DNA of 64,000 nucleotides, from positions 1-64,000 of the forward strand of contig NZ_CP027860.1 in NCBI RefSeq assembly GCF_003015185.1, read 5' to 3'. The notes under the pieces are model-generated. The model searched no databases. It saw only the letters and a program-made list of their open reading frames with translations, and was not told the origin of the DNA. Every line of letters begins with the position of its first letter. Position 1 is the stretch's first letter. Shown here piece after piece: positions 32,001-39,800 of this stretch. This stretch comes from Ahniella affigens. Lineage in GTDB: Bacteria; Pseudomonadota; Gammaproteobacteria; Xanthomonadales; Ahniellaceae. Both the position numbers and the translations under genes were made by a program.

Positions 32001-33937
32001 GCTGGTGCACTTTGACGATCTCCGGAAACCGCAACGATCCGACGCGCTCCTACGGCGGTGCGTACCACCACGAGTTCCTGCTCACGCAGATTGCCGAGCG
32101 CGTCGCGAGCACTCGCCTTCAAGAGATTGCGACCCACAACCAGAGGTACCTCTGCGGCCAGGAAGCCTTGGTTGGCGACGCTTGCCTCAACACCGGAAGC
32201 CAGACTCAGATTGTCGACCCGCACGCTCATCTGAGCGGCGCCGGCGCGTCCTTCGACCGCGTCGTTGACGATGCCGCGCACATCGATTCGCTGCAGCGAT
32301 GTGATTGCAGACGGTGCTGGCGATTCGACTGTCAGCACCGGTGCCGTCTGATCGACATAAACCGTGATCTGGGTGCCACTGGCCCGACCGTGGGCATCCA
32401 TGGCTTGCGCATTCAGCAGATTGGTGCCTTCATGCAGGAAGAAGTTCGGAAACGTGAAGCTGCGCCCATCGGGCGACAGCTGTGCGGCCTGCTGATTGAT
32501 CTGCACCGAGCTCACCGCGGACGACGTGCGACCGCTCACGATTACCGGTCGGGCCACCTGCCCGGTCAGATCGAGCGCACCGCCGGCTACGGGCGTATTC
32601 GGGCTCGAGGCCGGCCCAAGGATCGACCAGTCCAGAGGCGTGTCGATCACCACTTCGGCAACCGGCTGGTAAGTCACCGGAATTTCCAGCGTGCGCGACT
32701 CGCCGCTCGCGAACTGCGCCTCAGCCGTGATCGTGTTTGGGCCAGGTACTAAGGCGAACGACCGACCGTAAATGCGCAGGCCCTGCTCTTCACGCACTGA
32801 TATTGGCGGCAACCCGTTCAAGCGAACCTTTAGCGGATGTCCGGGGCTGGGCGTCGACGCAACCAGAACCTCGACCAAGGCCAGCGGTTCGATCTGCACG
32901 GCGCCCGCAGCCGGGCTGACACGCTCGAGTCGATACAAGCGCTCCTGGTCAATCGTGAAACCGGTCAAGGCCAGCTCGCGGACGCCGTTGCCCGAGCGCG
33001 CGTAAGCTCGCAGTTGGTAAAAGCCCTGCGCAGGTGCTTCGGCAAAGGTATAGCGCAGCAGCACATCGCCGGGGCCGGCTTGCTCAACGGTGAACCGCGC
33101 AGTGATGTCTTCAGATTCCAAGAAGACCTGGATGTCCTGCGCTGCCAATGATCCACGGCTAACCGATGCCCGCAGCACGATCTCCGGGCGACTGCCGAAG
33201 GGCAACACGGTCGCAGCGGGCGACTCGAACACGAGTTGCGGTCGTGGCCCAATCAGAAATGCCCACCCGGCGCGCGTGACATTGCCAGCCAGATCGTAGA
33301 CTTCCAATGTTGCCTCGCGCTGCCCGTCAGGCAATATCGCCGGCGGCTGCAAGGTGAATGAGAAGGCGGTGAGCTGCGCTTGCGCGGTGACATCGACGCC
33401 ATCGAGCAGCAGGCGAGTTCGACTTGGATCGACACCGGCACCAAGGTCACTGAAACGGCCGCTCAGCGTCGGTGCGCTCGGCCCGTCGGGCACATCTCCC
33501 TGCGGCTGCAGGTCAACGACTTGCGGCGGGCTGCGCAGCGTGAACGACCAAGTCAAAGTATTGCTGCCATGACGGACCTCAGCCTGGTGGGTCGCTTCGC
33601 TGAGCACCGTTGGTGGCGACCAGACAATGCCACTGGCGCTCACCGTCGATTCCTCCGTACGTTCGATGCCGTCGACAAACAGGCGCCAACCGGAAGCCGG
33701 CAAAGACCCGCTACTGAGTTGCGCCCCGATCGGTGGCCGCGCGTCTGCCGGCAGCAATGCATCCCGTTCCGGCGACGGCACCGCCAGAAACAGAGCGTCC
33801 AGCGGTTCGAAACTGGAACTGAAAATCAGATCTGCAAAGACAAGCCCGGGCAGCAGGAAGCCAAACAGTACGCAGAACACCCTGCCAAGGCGGAGCATCC
33901 GTGTCGAGTTTCTGTTTCGAACGGTGTTTTGATCCAT
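29093..33937 (-). CDS. Giant exported protein with Ig-like repeats, adhesin-type module and C-terminal zincin motif, paralogue 1
   Basis: 1614 residues from the ATG at 33937, which gives a Sec signal (FCVLFGFLLPGLVFADLIFS) followed by the FSSSFEPLD motif. Residues about 60-900 are repeated beta-sandwich domains (GSGSLRAGPQPNRPDGLNPA marks a bacterial Ig-like unit). At about 960-1030 is a carboxypeptidase-regulatory domain (GLGGTVMDHDGTPIAGVRLS). A conserved block ending DPGSGISKAGWGGGG precedes Cys-rich PKD-like domains. The C-terminus carries LITAHELGHLLADLPDTTAD, an HExxH zinc-protease signature. Probably a cell-surface or secreted metalloprotease/adhesin. It is closely related to 36880-41775. 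Confidence 0.75.
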   Translation of the reverse strand: MDQNTVRNRNSTRMLRLGRVFCVLFGFLLPGLVFADLIFSSSFEPLDALFLAVPSPERDALLPADARPPIGAQLSSGSLPASGWRLFVDGIERTEESTVSASGIVWSPPTVLSEATHQAEVRHGSNTLTWSFTLRSPPQVVDLQPQGDVPDGPSAPTLSGRFSDLGAGVDPSRTRLLLDGVDVTAQAQLTAFSFTLQPPAILPDGQREATLEVYDLAGNVTRAGWAFLIGPRPQLVFESPAATVLPFGSRPEIVLRASVSRGSLAAQDIQVFLESEDITARFTVEQAGPGDVLLRYTFAEAPAQGFYQLRAYARSGNGVRELALTGFTIDQERLYRLERVSPAAGAVQIEPLALVEVLVASTPSPGHPLKVRLNGLPPISVREEQGLRIYGRSFALVPGPNTITAEAQFASGESRTLEIPVTYQPVAEVVIDTPLDWSILGPASSPNTPVAGGALDLTGQVARPVIVSGRTSSAVSSVQINQQAAQLSPDGRSFTFPNFFLHEGTNLLNAQAMDAHGRASGTQITVYVDQTAPVLTVESPAPSAITSLQRIDVRGIVNDAVEGRAGAAQMSVRVDNLSLASGVEASVANQGFLAAEVPLVVGRNLLKASARDALGNLREQELVVVRTAVGARRIVAVSGDRQSAPAGTELPRALEIQALNAEGEPLPDHPLQIDLLRGSGSLRAGPQPNRPDGLNPARNLSLLTDAEGLARVWWTLGEDARPGSDVLRVRGDGMAEDVVFVASAEAGAPTRLGLYGTAGMQFVGTDSRPVEALMAQALDAHGNPIADTTVTFQVTDGDARFDARSATSGSISEQGRAIAVQTDRHGVATVRPQTGASPGLIQIRASVPDTDIATSTFQLMSLQRSNGPTGLGGTVMDHDGTPIAGVRLSIDRTPLSVLSAADGSFRFADQVPPGKIDLFVDGRLVQFSRGGVAHEYPALHFEMPIVQGQQNQLPHPIYLPPVSIGRAVTVGGNQDVVLTMPGFEGFSMRVRANSVTFPDGSREGPLVVNAVHADRLPMVPLGTAGQFAGIGWTIQPTNTRFDPPIEVHIPNTEGLAPGRTLPIFQWDHDLATFVPMGHGTVSEDATQIISDPGSGISKAGWGGGGPPPPLPNDGDNQCPVRCPSGFGEGTEPAAIEIRANGETADLFLPQPEAGGAIPVAFSSTASGNCPTPMTTWTLGTGKTAEGPVANESYTGPQSYTVRATLTCGSCCAGASDTIEVALVEVKYSQQRPCEGFDDVPKPPWLFVPLGSTNKTDAAIDPTEVATDVEFRSANTGFATVSPDTAAASPQELTVTGVAVGDTEIESMKGLSGNFGSFKVMVKDRIDKHVSLHVITEENDDTQPIPVNRGVPNQLCLRGGNNRRIDAQVPNTDVLFPGSDGPPAIPETVYSGGDGICDTPRIGDDDPVIPQHQGLPHSACVGAGPNGFRDTANAAGDDVAGATAIDSGPNGVCQTVANNINLVPTDAPNQSSLQQYLNSDIWGKQANVHFTLSMNSRTVNFDLDRDGALDDPPTPGNSFAEVDALRASAYDASADYNIYYIMKYGRPVALTKFERKEAWIGDDKESNVNLITAHELGHLLADLPDTTADTKDLMHAGIDFEKGCKLTYSEWGLVH

Positions 33938-34425
33938 GAGTGCGACCGCCTGTCTGCGTGGATGCTTCGAACTTGGCCGGCGGCGAATCAAAAATCTCGA
34001 GCCAGCTCGACATCTCACGCGGAATTCGAACAGGCAAAATGCGCAGAAAGGCTCCGTAGGATGGAAGATATTACCTTTTGTCACATGCGGCGAAAGCCAG
34101 CAAATCAGGACAGCCAGCAAAACAGGACATGCACCAAGTCTAGGCACCGTTCGATCAGTCGGCTGGGTTGTGGCGGCCAACCTACGAAAGAACCGGACAC
34201 GGCAAGAACCGGACACGCACAAATTCTCAGGACCGCCAAATCAGTCCGGCGGGTTCTGTCGGGCAACTAGATGCGCACCTGCGCTCCAACGGATAGGCAT
34301 CCAGCGGACAGCCGTGTGCTAGCTTGGCCGACACAACCGTTCGCGGAACGCTGCAGCGTAGTCCAGGCGCTTGCGCCGTTGGACGAAGGATTGCAGCGCC
34401 TGCAGTGACACTTTAGTCTCACTAC
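33938..34425. other. Gene-free stretch with decayed attC
   Basis: Upstream region of the giant gene, a GGACAC repeat at about 34195-34217, and an attC-like sequence at about 34289-34383 (CTCCAACGGATAGGCATCCAG, GCGGACAGCCGTGTGCTAGC) with a badly decayed right end. No gene. Confidence 0.45.
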
Positions 34426-34683
34426 ATGCGTACTGAACTCGTTACGACCCTCAAGCGCCAAGCCACCGAGCACCTGTCCGATCTGGAGCGGGATAAGGAG
34501 CCGATTTTGATTACCCAGCATGGCGTGCCCAGCGCGTATCTCGTTGATGTTGAGAGCTTTGCGCGTCTGCAGCAGCGTACGATCGTCCTTGAAGGTATCG
34601 CCAGGGGTGAAATGGCCATTGCCGAGGGCAGGGTGGTGACCCATGAACGGGCCAAGGCTCGAATGGCACGATGGCTCAAGTAG
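34426..34683 (+). CDS. Phd/YefM-type antitoxin
   Basis: 85 residues. MRTELVTTLKRQATEHLSDL, then PILITQHGVPSAYLVDVESF, the classical Phd/YefM fold that binds DNA through its N-terminus and the toxin through its C-terminal helices. It overlaps the toxin start by 13 bases. Confidence 0.85.
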   Translation: MRTELVTTLKRQATEHLSDLERDKEPILITQHGVPSAYLVDVESFARLQQRTIVLEGIARGEMAIAEGRVVTHERAKARMARWLK

Positions 34684-34975
34684 TCTGGAACGAGCCAGCG
34701 CTCCACGACCTGGACGCCATTGCCGACTACATCGGCATCGAGAACCCGATGGCCGCTGCCGAGTTGGTGAAACGGGTGTTCGCGGATGTTGAGCAACTCA
34801 GGGCTCACCCAGAGAGCGACAGTCGGCCTCAAGAGATAAAGCGCTCCCGCGACCGCCAGATCATTGCGCCTCCTGCAGGGTCTTCTATCGCTATGACGGT
34901 AAGAAGGTCTTTGTGCTGTTTGTCATGCGTTCAGAGCGATTGCTTCGGAAGCGCGTGCTTCAATCACGAGAGTGA
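34671..34975 (+). pseudogene. RelE/ParE-type toxin with one-base deletion
   Basis: Reads MAQVVWNEPALHDLDAIADY, AAELVKRVFADVEQLRAHPE, SRDRQIIAPP and then leaves the family frame. Adding one C in CCTCCTGCAGG at about 34872-34878 restores CRVFYRYDGKKVFVLFVMRS and ERLLRKRVLQSRE, ending at the TGA of 34973-34975, the normal C-terminus. The defect is a homopolymer shortening like those in the second IS5 copy, so it may be an error rather than a true mutation. With intact frame this would be a functional toxin of the pair. Confidence 0.75.
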
Positions 34976-34983
34976 GCAGAAAC

Positions 34984-35046
34984 AGCCAACCATTCGCTGC
35001 AAGTGCGACAGCCCTGACGGACCGTGGTCTGAGGTCAACATTAGGC
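34984..35046 (+). other. attC recombination site
   Basis: AGCCAAC left box, CATTCGCTGCAAGTGCGACAG and GTCTGAGGTCAAC arms, ATTAGGC right box. It follows the toxin stop by 8 bases and precedes the Imm50-like gene by 10. Confidence 0.65.
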
Positions 35047-35056
35047 GGCTAAACCC

Positions 35057-35461
35057 GTGAACGTTCCCACGCAGATTCAAAATTATGAGGCGGTCGTCGA
35101 CTTCTTCGGGTCTTGGCCATCATTCCACGACGCGAATGTTGTCGCGTACGACGCGGATGTGGATTCGATCAAGTTGACGCTACACACATGGCGGATCACA
35201 AACCAAGTCGATGCAAACGGCTACTTGGTATTGCGGCATCACGCTCTGGTGTCCTTTCGATTCAGCGGACTTCATGATGTCCAGATGGACGCGTTTAATT
35301 CGCGAAACATCCTGTCCAGTTTGGAGATCTCGCCTTGCTCCGACAGAGGCTCGTGCCGCGTCGAGCTTGATTCCGTCATGGACCTGTCAGGGTCGTTCTC
35401 AGCCAAATCAGGTGAGATTGTTTCCGTGATCCCGTGTGATTCCGACGGCGTGGTTGCCTGA
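35057..35461 (+). CDS. Imm50-like immunity protein (cassette)
   Basis: 134 residues. The block FFGSWPSFHDANVVAYDADV is the hallmark of Imm50/YxiG-like proteins, followed by GYLVLRHHALVSFRFSGLHD and FNSRNILSSLEI. Members of this family neutralise polymorphic toxins, but many occur alone in integron cassettes. No cognate toxin is evident nearby, except possibly the giant proteins on either side. Confidence 0.7.
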   Translation: MNVPTQIQNYEAVVDFFGSWPSFHDANVVAYDADVDSIKLTLHTWRITNQVDANGYLVLRHHALVSFRFSGLHDVQMDAFNSRNILSSLEISPCSDRGSCRVELDSVMDLSGSFSAKSGEIVSVIPCDSDGVVA

Positions 35462-35505
35462 CAGATCGTTGGATCGGTCCTGTGAAGGATGGACTTCCAA
35501 GCTAA

Positions 35506-35622
35506 GGAGCCTTTGAACAAGTTCAGAGGCGACGCGGGCCATGGATGGCCCGCCCAGAATCAAGCACGCAAGTGCTTGATTCTGGGCCCTGAGTCCGGAC
35601 ATGTGCCGGACTCAGGGCGGCC
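35506..35622. mobile_element. IS5-type MITE, right end missing
   Basis: Starts GGAGCCTTTGAACAAGTTCAG after a CTAA, contains GGGCCATGGATGGCCC, AATCAAGCACGCAAGTGCTTGATT and GAGTCCGGACATGTGCCGGACTC hairpins, and stops before the usual right terminal repeat. Confidence 0.65.
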
Positions 35623-35646
35623 TGTGCCTCGACAGCCAATCGAAGC

Positions 35647-36027
35647 GTGCCAAGTTCAGAAACCTATGTGGCACCGTCCGGCGCTATAGTTCTGCGTGTC
35701 CGAACAACGAAGGTCGAGGCTACCGACTACTTCCCGGGTGTATGTGCACCCGACGAGCTTTGCATTCCACAACGCTTTTGGTATCGATACCGAGCTGATG
35801 TCGTTGAAGTTCTCCGTGGAACGTGGGAACAGGGCAATGTCCAATTCGCAAACGTGCAGCACGCATACTTCGTCGACGCTGTCGTTCGCGATTGCTACGT
35901 GGTCCTGGTTCCCGCATCTGATGACGTTCGCGATAAGGTGGGAGTAGCGTTTGTCGTTGACAGGTTATTCTCGCGACGGTTCGAACGCGACAAGCGCATC
36001 ATTCGCGCTCTTCGCGCTGGTGGCTAA
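35647..36027 (+). pseudogene. 5'-truncated exported-protein cassette gene
   Basis: 126 codons from a weak GTG. PSGAIVLRVRTTKVEATDYF, RFWYRYRADVVEVLRGTWEQ and VVRDCYVVLVPASDDVRDKV resemble the mature part of the secreted protein at 22133-22669. The signal peptide is missing and a truncated MITE lies just upstream, so the 5' end was probably lost. The TAA stop is in an attC left box GGCTAAC (36023-36029). Confidence 0.5.
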
Positions 36028-36224
36028 CAATGCAATCGCAAATCGATTGGACACACACCAATTCTTGGTGCCGCCCGAGTAATGGGCGCAATCCTCGTAG
36101 TTTGTCGCCAGTCCAGCGTTCGCAGGCTCATCTCAATTGCAAAGGAAGACCTAGTTGCTCGCCGCTCGCCACTCGGCTGCGTGTCGTCGCCAGAGTAGAA
36201 TTGCTGGCCAGTGATGGCAGCTGG
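36023..36224. repeat. attC left half and IS1182-associated repeat block
   Basis: GGCTAAC with AATGCAATCGCAAATCG lacks a right half. 36050-36200 repeats the block at about 28655-28790 (GTGCCGCCCGAGTAATGGGC, GTAGTTTGTCGCCAG, TCGCCGCTCGCCACTCGGCT). This is the last trace of the array. Confidence 0.5.
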
Positions 36225-36869
36225 TCAGCGATAAGCCGCGCCATGCTCGGCCCACCAGGCCTTCCAGCGTTCGACGTGCGCCTCGTCGTATGTGATCCAC
36301 TGCATGTCCAAACGAGGTGCCGTCGGATCGGTCACCAGACGCGACAGAAGAATGACGGCAAGGAATCTCGGCGCGGCGATGGCAACATCGGAATCCATGC
36401 GGCCATCGGCCCCAATCGGCCGGCCGCCGGGCATCGGATTGTCGAGCTGCTCGATCGCAGCCCGGATCATGTCGTTGCCGCCGATCTCGGCAGCGTCCTC
36501 AAATGCGTTGAGCGATTTGTATCGGTTTGATCCCGCGAAGTCATTGATGATGGCGGATCGGCTTTGCGCGTCGCCGAGTGCGGCGAGGGACTTCTGGAGA
36601 TATCGATGCCGCGACGGGTCGTAGGTGTCGCCGAGCGCTTCGGGCAGTTGTCGGCGCAGGGATTCGATCAGCGTCTGCTCGATGCCCCGCGACGAAGTGC
36701 GCAGGGCCACCAGATCGCCGCGTCTTGCGTCCGCTTCGGCCGCCTCCAGTGCTGCGTTTGCTGGCGGTGCCGCGGCAAAAGCAGCAGAACTCGATGCCAT
36801 GGCAATGGCAACACCGACACCGAGCAGAATGTCGAGACACCGGAATCCAGTTTGATTCGATCGTGGCAT
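36225..36869 (-). CDS. Exported protein of unknown function, downstream of giant paralogue 2
   Basis: 214 residues from the ATG at 36869, with an AGGAG ribosome site. Signal segment ILLGVGVAIAMASSSAAFAA. The mature part is helical (LEAAEADARRGDLVALRTSS, HRYLQKSLAALGDAQSRSAI, YKSLNAFEDAAEIGGNDMIR), like HEAT-type repeats. It starts 10 bases downstream of the giant gene's stop on the same strand, so the two form an operon; it may be a chaperone or partner of that protein. Confidence 0.65.
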   Translation of the reverse strand: MPRSNQTGFRCLDILLGVGVAIAMASSSAAFAAAPPANAALEAAEADARRGDLVALRTSSRGIEQTLIESLRRQLPEALGDTYDPSRHRYLQKSLAALGDAQSRSAIINDFAGSNRYKSLNAFEDAAEIGGNDMIRAAIEQLDNPMPGGRPIGADGRMDSDVAIAAPRFLAVILLSRLVTDPTAPRLDMQWITYDEAHVERWKAWWAEHGAAYR

Positions 36870-36879
36870 GTTCGGTCTC

Positions 36880-39800
36880 CTAGGGATTGGCTTGGTTCCA
36901 TTCCGTCTGCGGAATACGGCACCCGGACAGTCCATCGATCCACTTGTTCATGAGGTCGCGGTTGTCGGTGAGTGTATCGGGCAGATTGCCGAGAAGGTGG
37001 CCCAACTCGTGGGACGTGATGACATAGACGGATGCGGTCTTGCTGTCGCCGATCCACGATTCTCCGCGAGGCCGTTCGGCAAGTGCTACCGGATATTCGT
37101 AGTTCCTCACGAAGTAGACGTTGTAATCGGCGCTTGTATCCTGCGCCGCCGCCCTCAGCGCATCCACTTCCACCCAGGTTGCGGAGACCAGGTAGGGATC
37201 GGCCAGTTTGCCATTTCGGTCCAGATCGAAGTTCACGTTCTGGCTACGCGCCGACACGGTGAAGTGGACATTGGTCTGTTTGCCCCAATAGTCGTTGTTC
37301 AGGTGATTCTGCAGGGTCGCTGCATTCGGAACCTGTGTCGGCACCAGATTCGTCGTGTTAGCGGCCGTCTCGCATTTGCCGTTCGGCCCTGAATCGACAC
37401 CGGTGGACGAACCGCTCGCGACATCGTCACCCAGCAACGCAAGCACCACGGTATCGCGAAAGCCGTTTGCTCCGACGCCGACGCAGCTACCGCTCGGTTG
37501 ACCATTGCCAACCGGCAGCACCTGGACGTCATCGCCACTGCCCGTCGAGTTGCAGATTCCATCCGGTCCCGTGTGCACGGTCGCTGCGGTCGGGGGTGGC
37601 CCGGGAACACCCGGGACCAGAACATCGTCGCCGGTGACCGTGCCGTCCACGGTCAGGTTCGTCCCGCCGCGCAGACACAACTGGTTCGGGATTCCCCTGC
37701 CAACGGGAATGGTTTGTACGTCATCGTTCTCTTCGGTGATGGCATGGATGGTCACGCGCTTCGTAATGCGGTCCTTGACCGCCACCTTGAAGGAGCCGAA
37801 CGTGCTGCTCGTGCCATTCTTCGACTCGATTTCAGTATCGCCCTTGGCAACACCCGTGACCGTAACAACCTGCGGCGACGCGCTGGCCGTCGCCGGGGAC
37901 ACGGTCGCAAAGCCAGTGTTGAGGCTCTTGAAGTCGACGTCTGTGGCCGCAGTCGATGGGTCAATCGTGGCATCCGCCGTGTTCGTGCGGCCAGTTGCTA
38001 CCAGCAGCCAGGGGGGCGAAGGCTTACCGTCGAAGCCGTCACACGCGGTCGATCGAGCGTACTTCACCTCGATGACCGCGACCCGGATCGTGTCGGATGC
38101 GCCGGCGCAACACGCGCCGCAAGTCAGCGTAGCGTTCACGTTGAAGTCGCCGGGTCCGGAGTAGTTGTGCGTGACCGAAGCGCCGGTGAGCGTCGTGCCA
38201 TCGCCCATCGTCCAGGTGATGGTTTGCGTCGGGCAGGTGCCCGTTACCGACGACGTGAATGCGACGCTCGTGGTGCCGCCCGCCGCCGGTTGTGGCAGGA
38301 ACTGGTCGGTCGTATTGCCATTCGCGCTGATCGTGATGGCCGCCGCCGTGGCCCGTCCATCGATGCCGCTCGGGCACCGCACCGGACATTGGTTGTCACC
38401 GTCGTTCGGCGGCGGTGGTGGCGGACCACCACCGCCCCAGCCCGCTTTCGAAATACCCGATCCCGGGTCACTCACGATCTGCGTGCCGTCCTCGTTAACG
38501 GTGCCATGGCCCATCGGCACGAACACGGCCAGGTCATGGTCCCACTGGAAGATCGGGAGCGTGCGACCCGGCGCCAAGCCTTCGGTGTTCGGAATGCGCA
38601 CCTCGATCGGCGGATCGAAGCGCGTATTCGTGGGTTGAATTGTCCAGCCGATTCCGGCGAATTGCCCGGCCGTGCCGAGCGGCACCATCGGCAGACGATC
38701 GGCGTTCACTGCGTTGACGACGATGGGCCCCTGTCGCGTGCCATCCGGGAACGTCACACTGTTGGCGCGCACACGCATCGAGAATCCTTCGAATCCCGGC
38801 ATGGTCACGTCGACATCCTGATTCCCGCCGACCACGGTGGCGCGACCGATCGACACGGCCGGCAGATAGATCGGATGCGGCAACTGATTCTGCTGGCCCT
38901 GCACAATCGGCATCTCGAAATGCAGCGCCGGATACTCATGGGCGATGCCATCGCGCAGGAACTGCACGAGTCGACCGTCCACGAACAGATCGATCTTGCC
39001 GGGAGGTACCTGCTCCGGAAACTGGAATGTGCCGTCTGCCCCGGTCAACAGGCTCAGCGGTGTGCGATCAATCGACAGCCGCACGCCGGCAATGGGCGTG
39101 CCGTCATGATCCATGACAACGCCGCCGAGGGACGTCGGTCCACTCTTGCGCGCCAGGGACGCCAGTTGGAATGTCGCGCTGGCCGTTGGCAGGTCCGCTA
39201 GCGTCGCGTCGATCCGGATGGCACCCGCGGTCATGCCGGTCGACGGGCGAACCGTAGCCACGCCCAGGCGATCGGTGCGGATGTCGATGGCTTGGCCATT
39301 GTCGCGAAGGATCCCCTGAGGTGCCGAACGTGCGTCGAACTTGGCATCGCCTTGGCCAACTCGAAATGTCACGAGGGCCTCGCTGACTGGGTTGCCGTGC
39401 GCGTCGATCGCCTGGGCCATCAGTGCCTCGACCGGCGTGCTGTTGGTTGCCACGAATTGCGTGCCGGCGGTTCCGTACAGGCCGAGCGAGACCGCTGGGC
39501 CCGTCAACGCCGTGGCCGTGAAGACCACATCCTCGGCCATGGCGTCACCCCTGAAACGAACAGCATCGCTTGCGGGACGCGTGTCATGACCCAGCGTCAA
39601 CCAGACGCGCGCCAGGCCGTCTTCGTTCGTGACCAGCGTCAGGTTGCGGGCCGGCGTGACGCCGTCCGGTCGATCCGCTTGTGCGCTGCTGCGGATTGCG
39701 CCGCTGCCGCGAAGGACATCAACTTGAATCGGGTGGCCGGCAATCGGCGCGCCTTCGGCATCGAGTGCCTGCACGTCGAACGATCGCGGAAGTTCGCTTC

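Noticed and set aside
29207-34322. Plus-strand open frames opposite the first giant gene
   Set aside because: The minus-strand frame is continuous over 4.8 kb with signal peptide and domain motifs; the plus frames are GC-driven shadows.
37498-39201. 567-codon plus-strand frame opposite the second giant gene
   Set aside because: Arg-rich shadow frame without domains or ribosome site; the minus strand encodes conserved domains.
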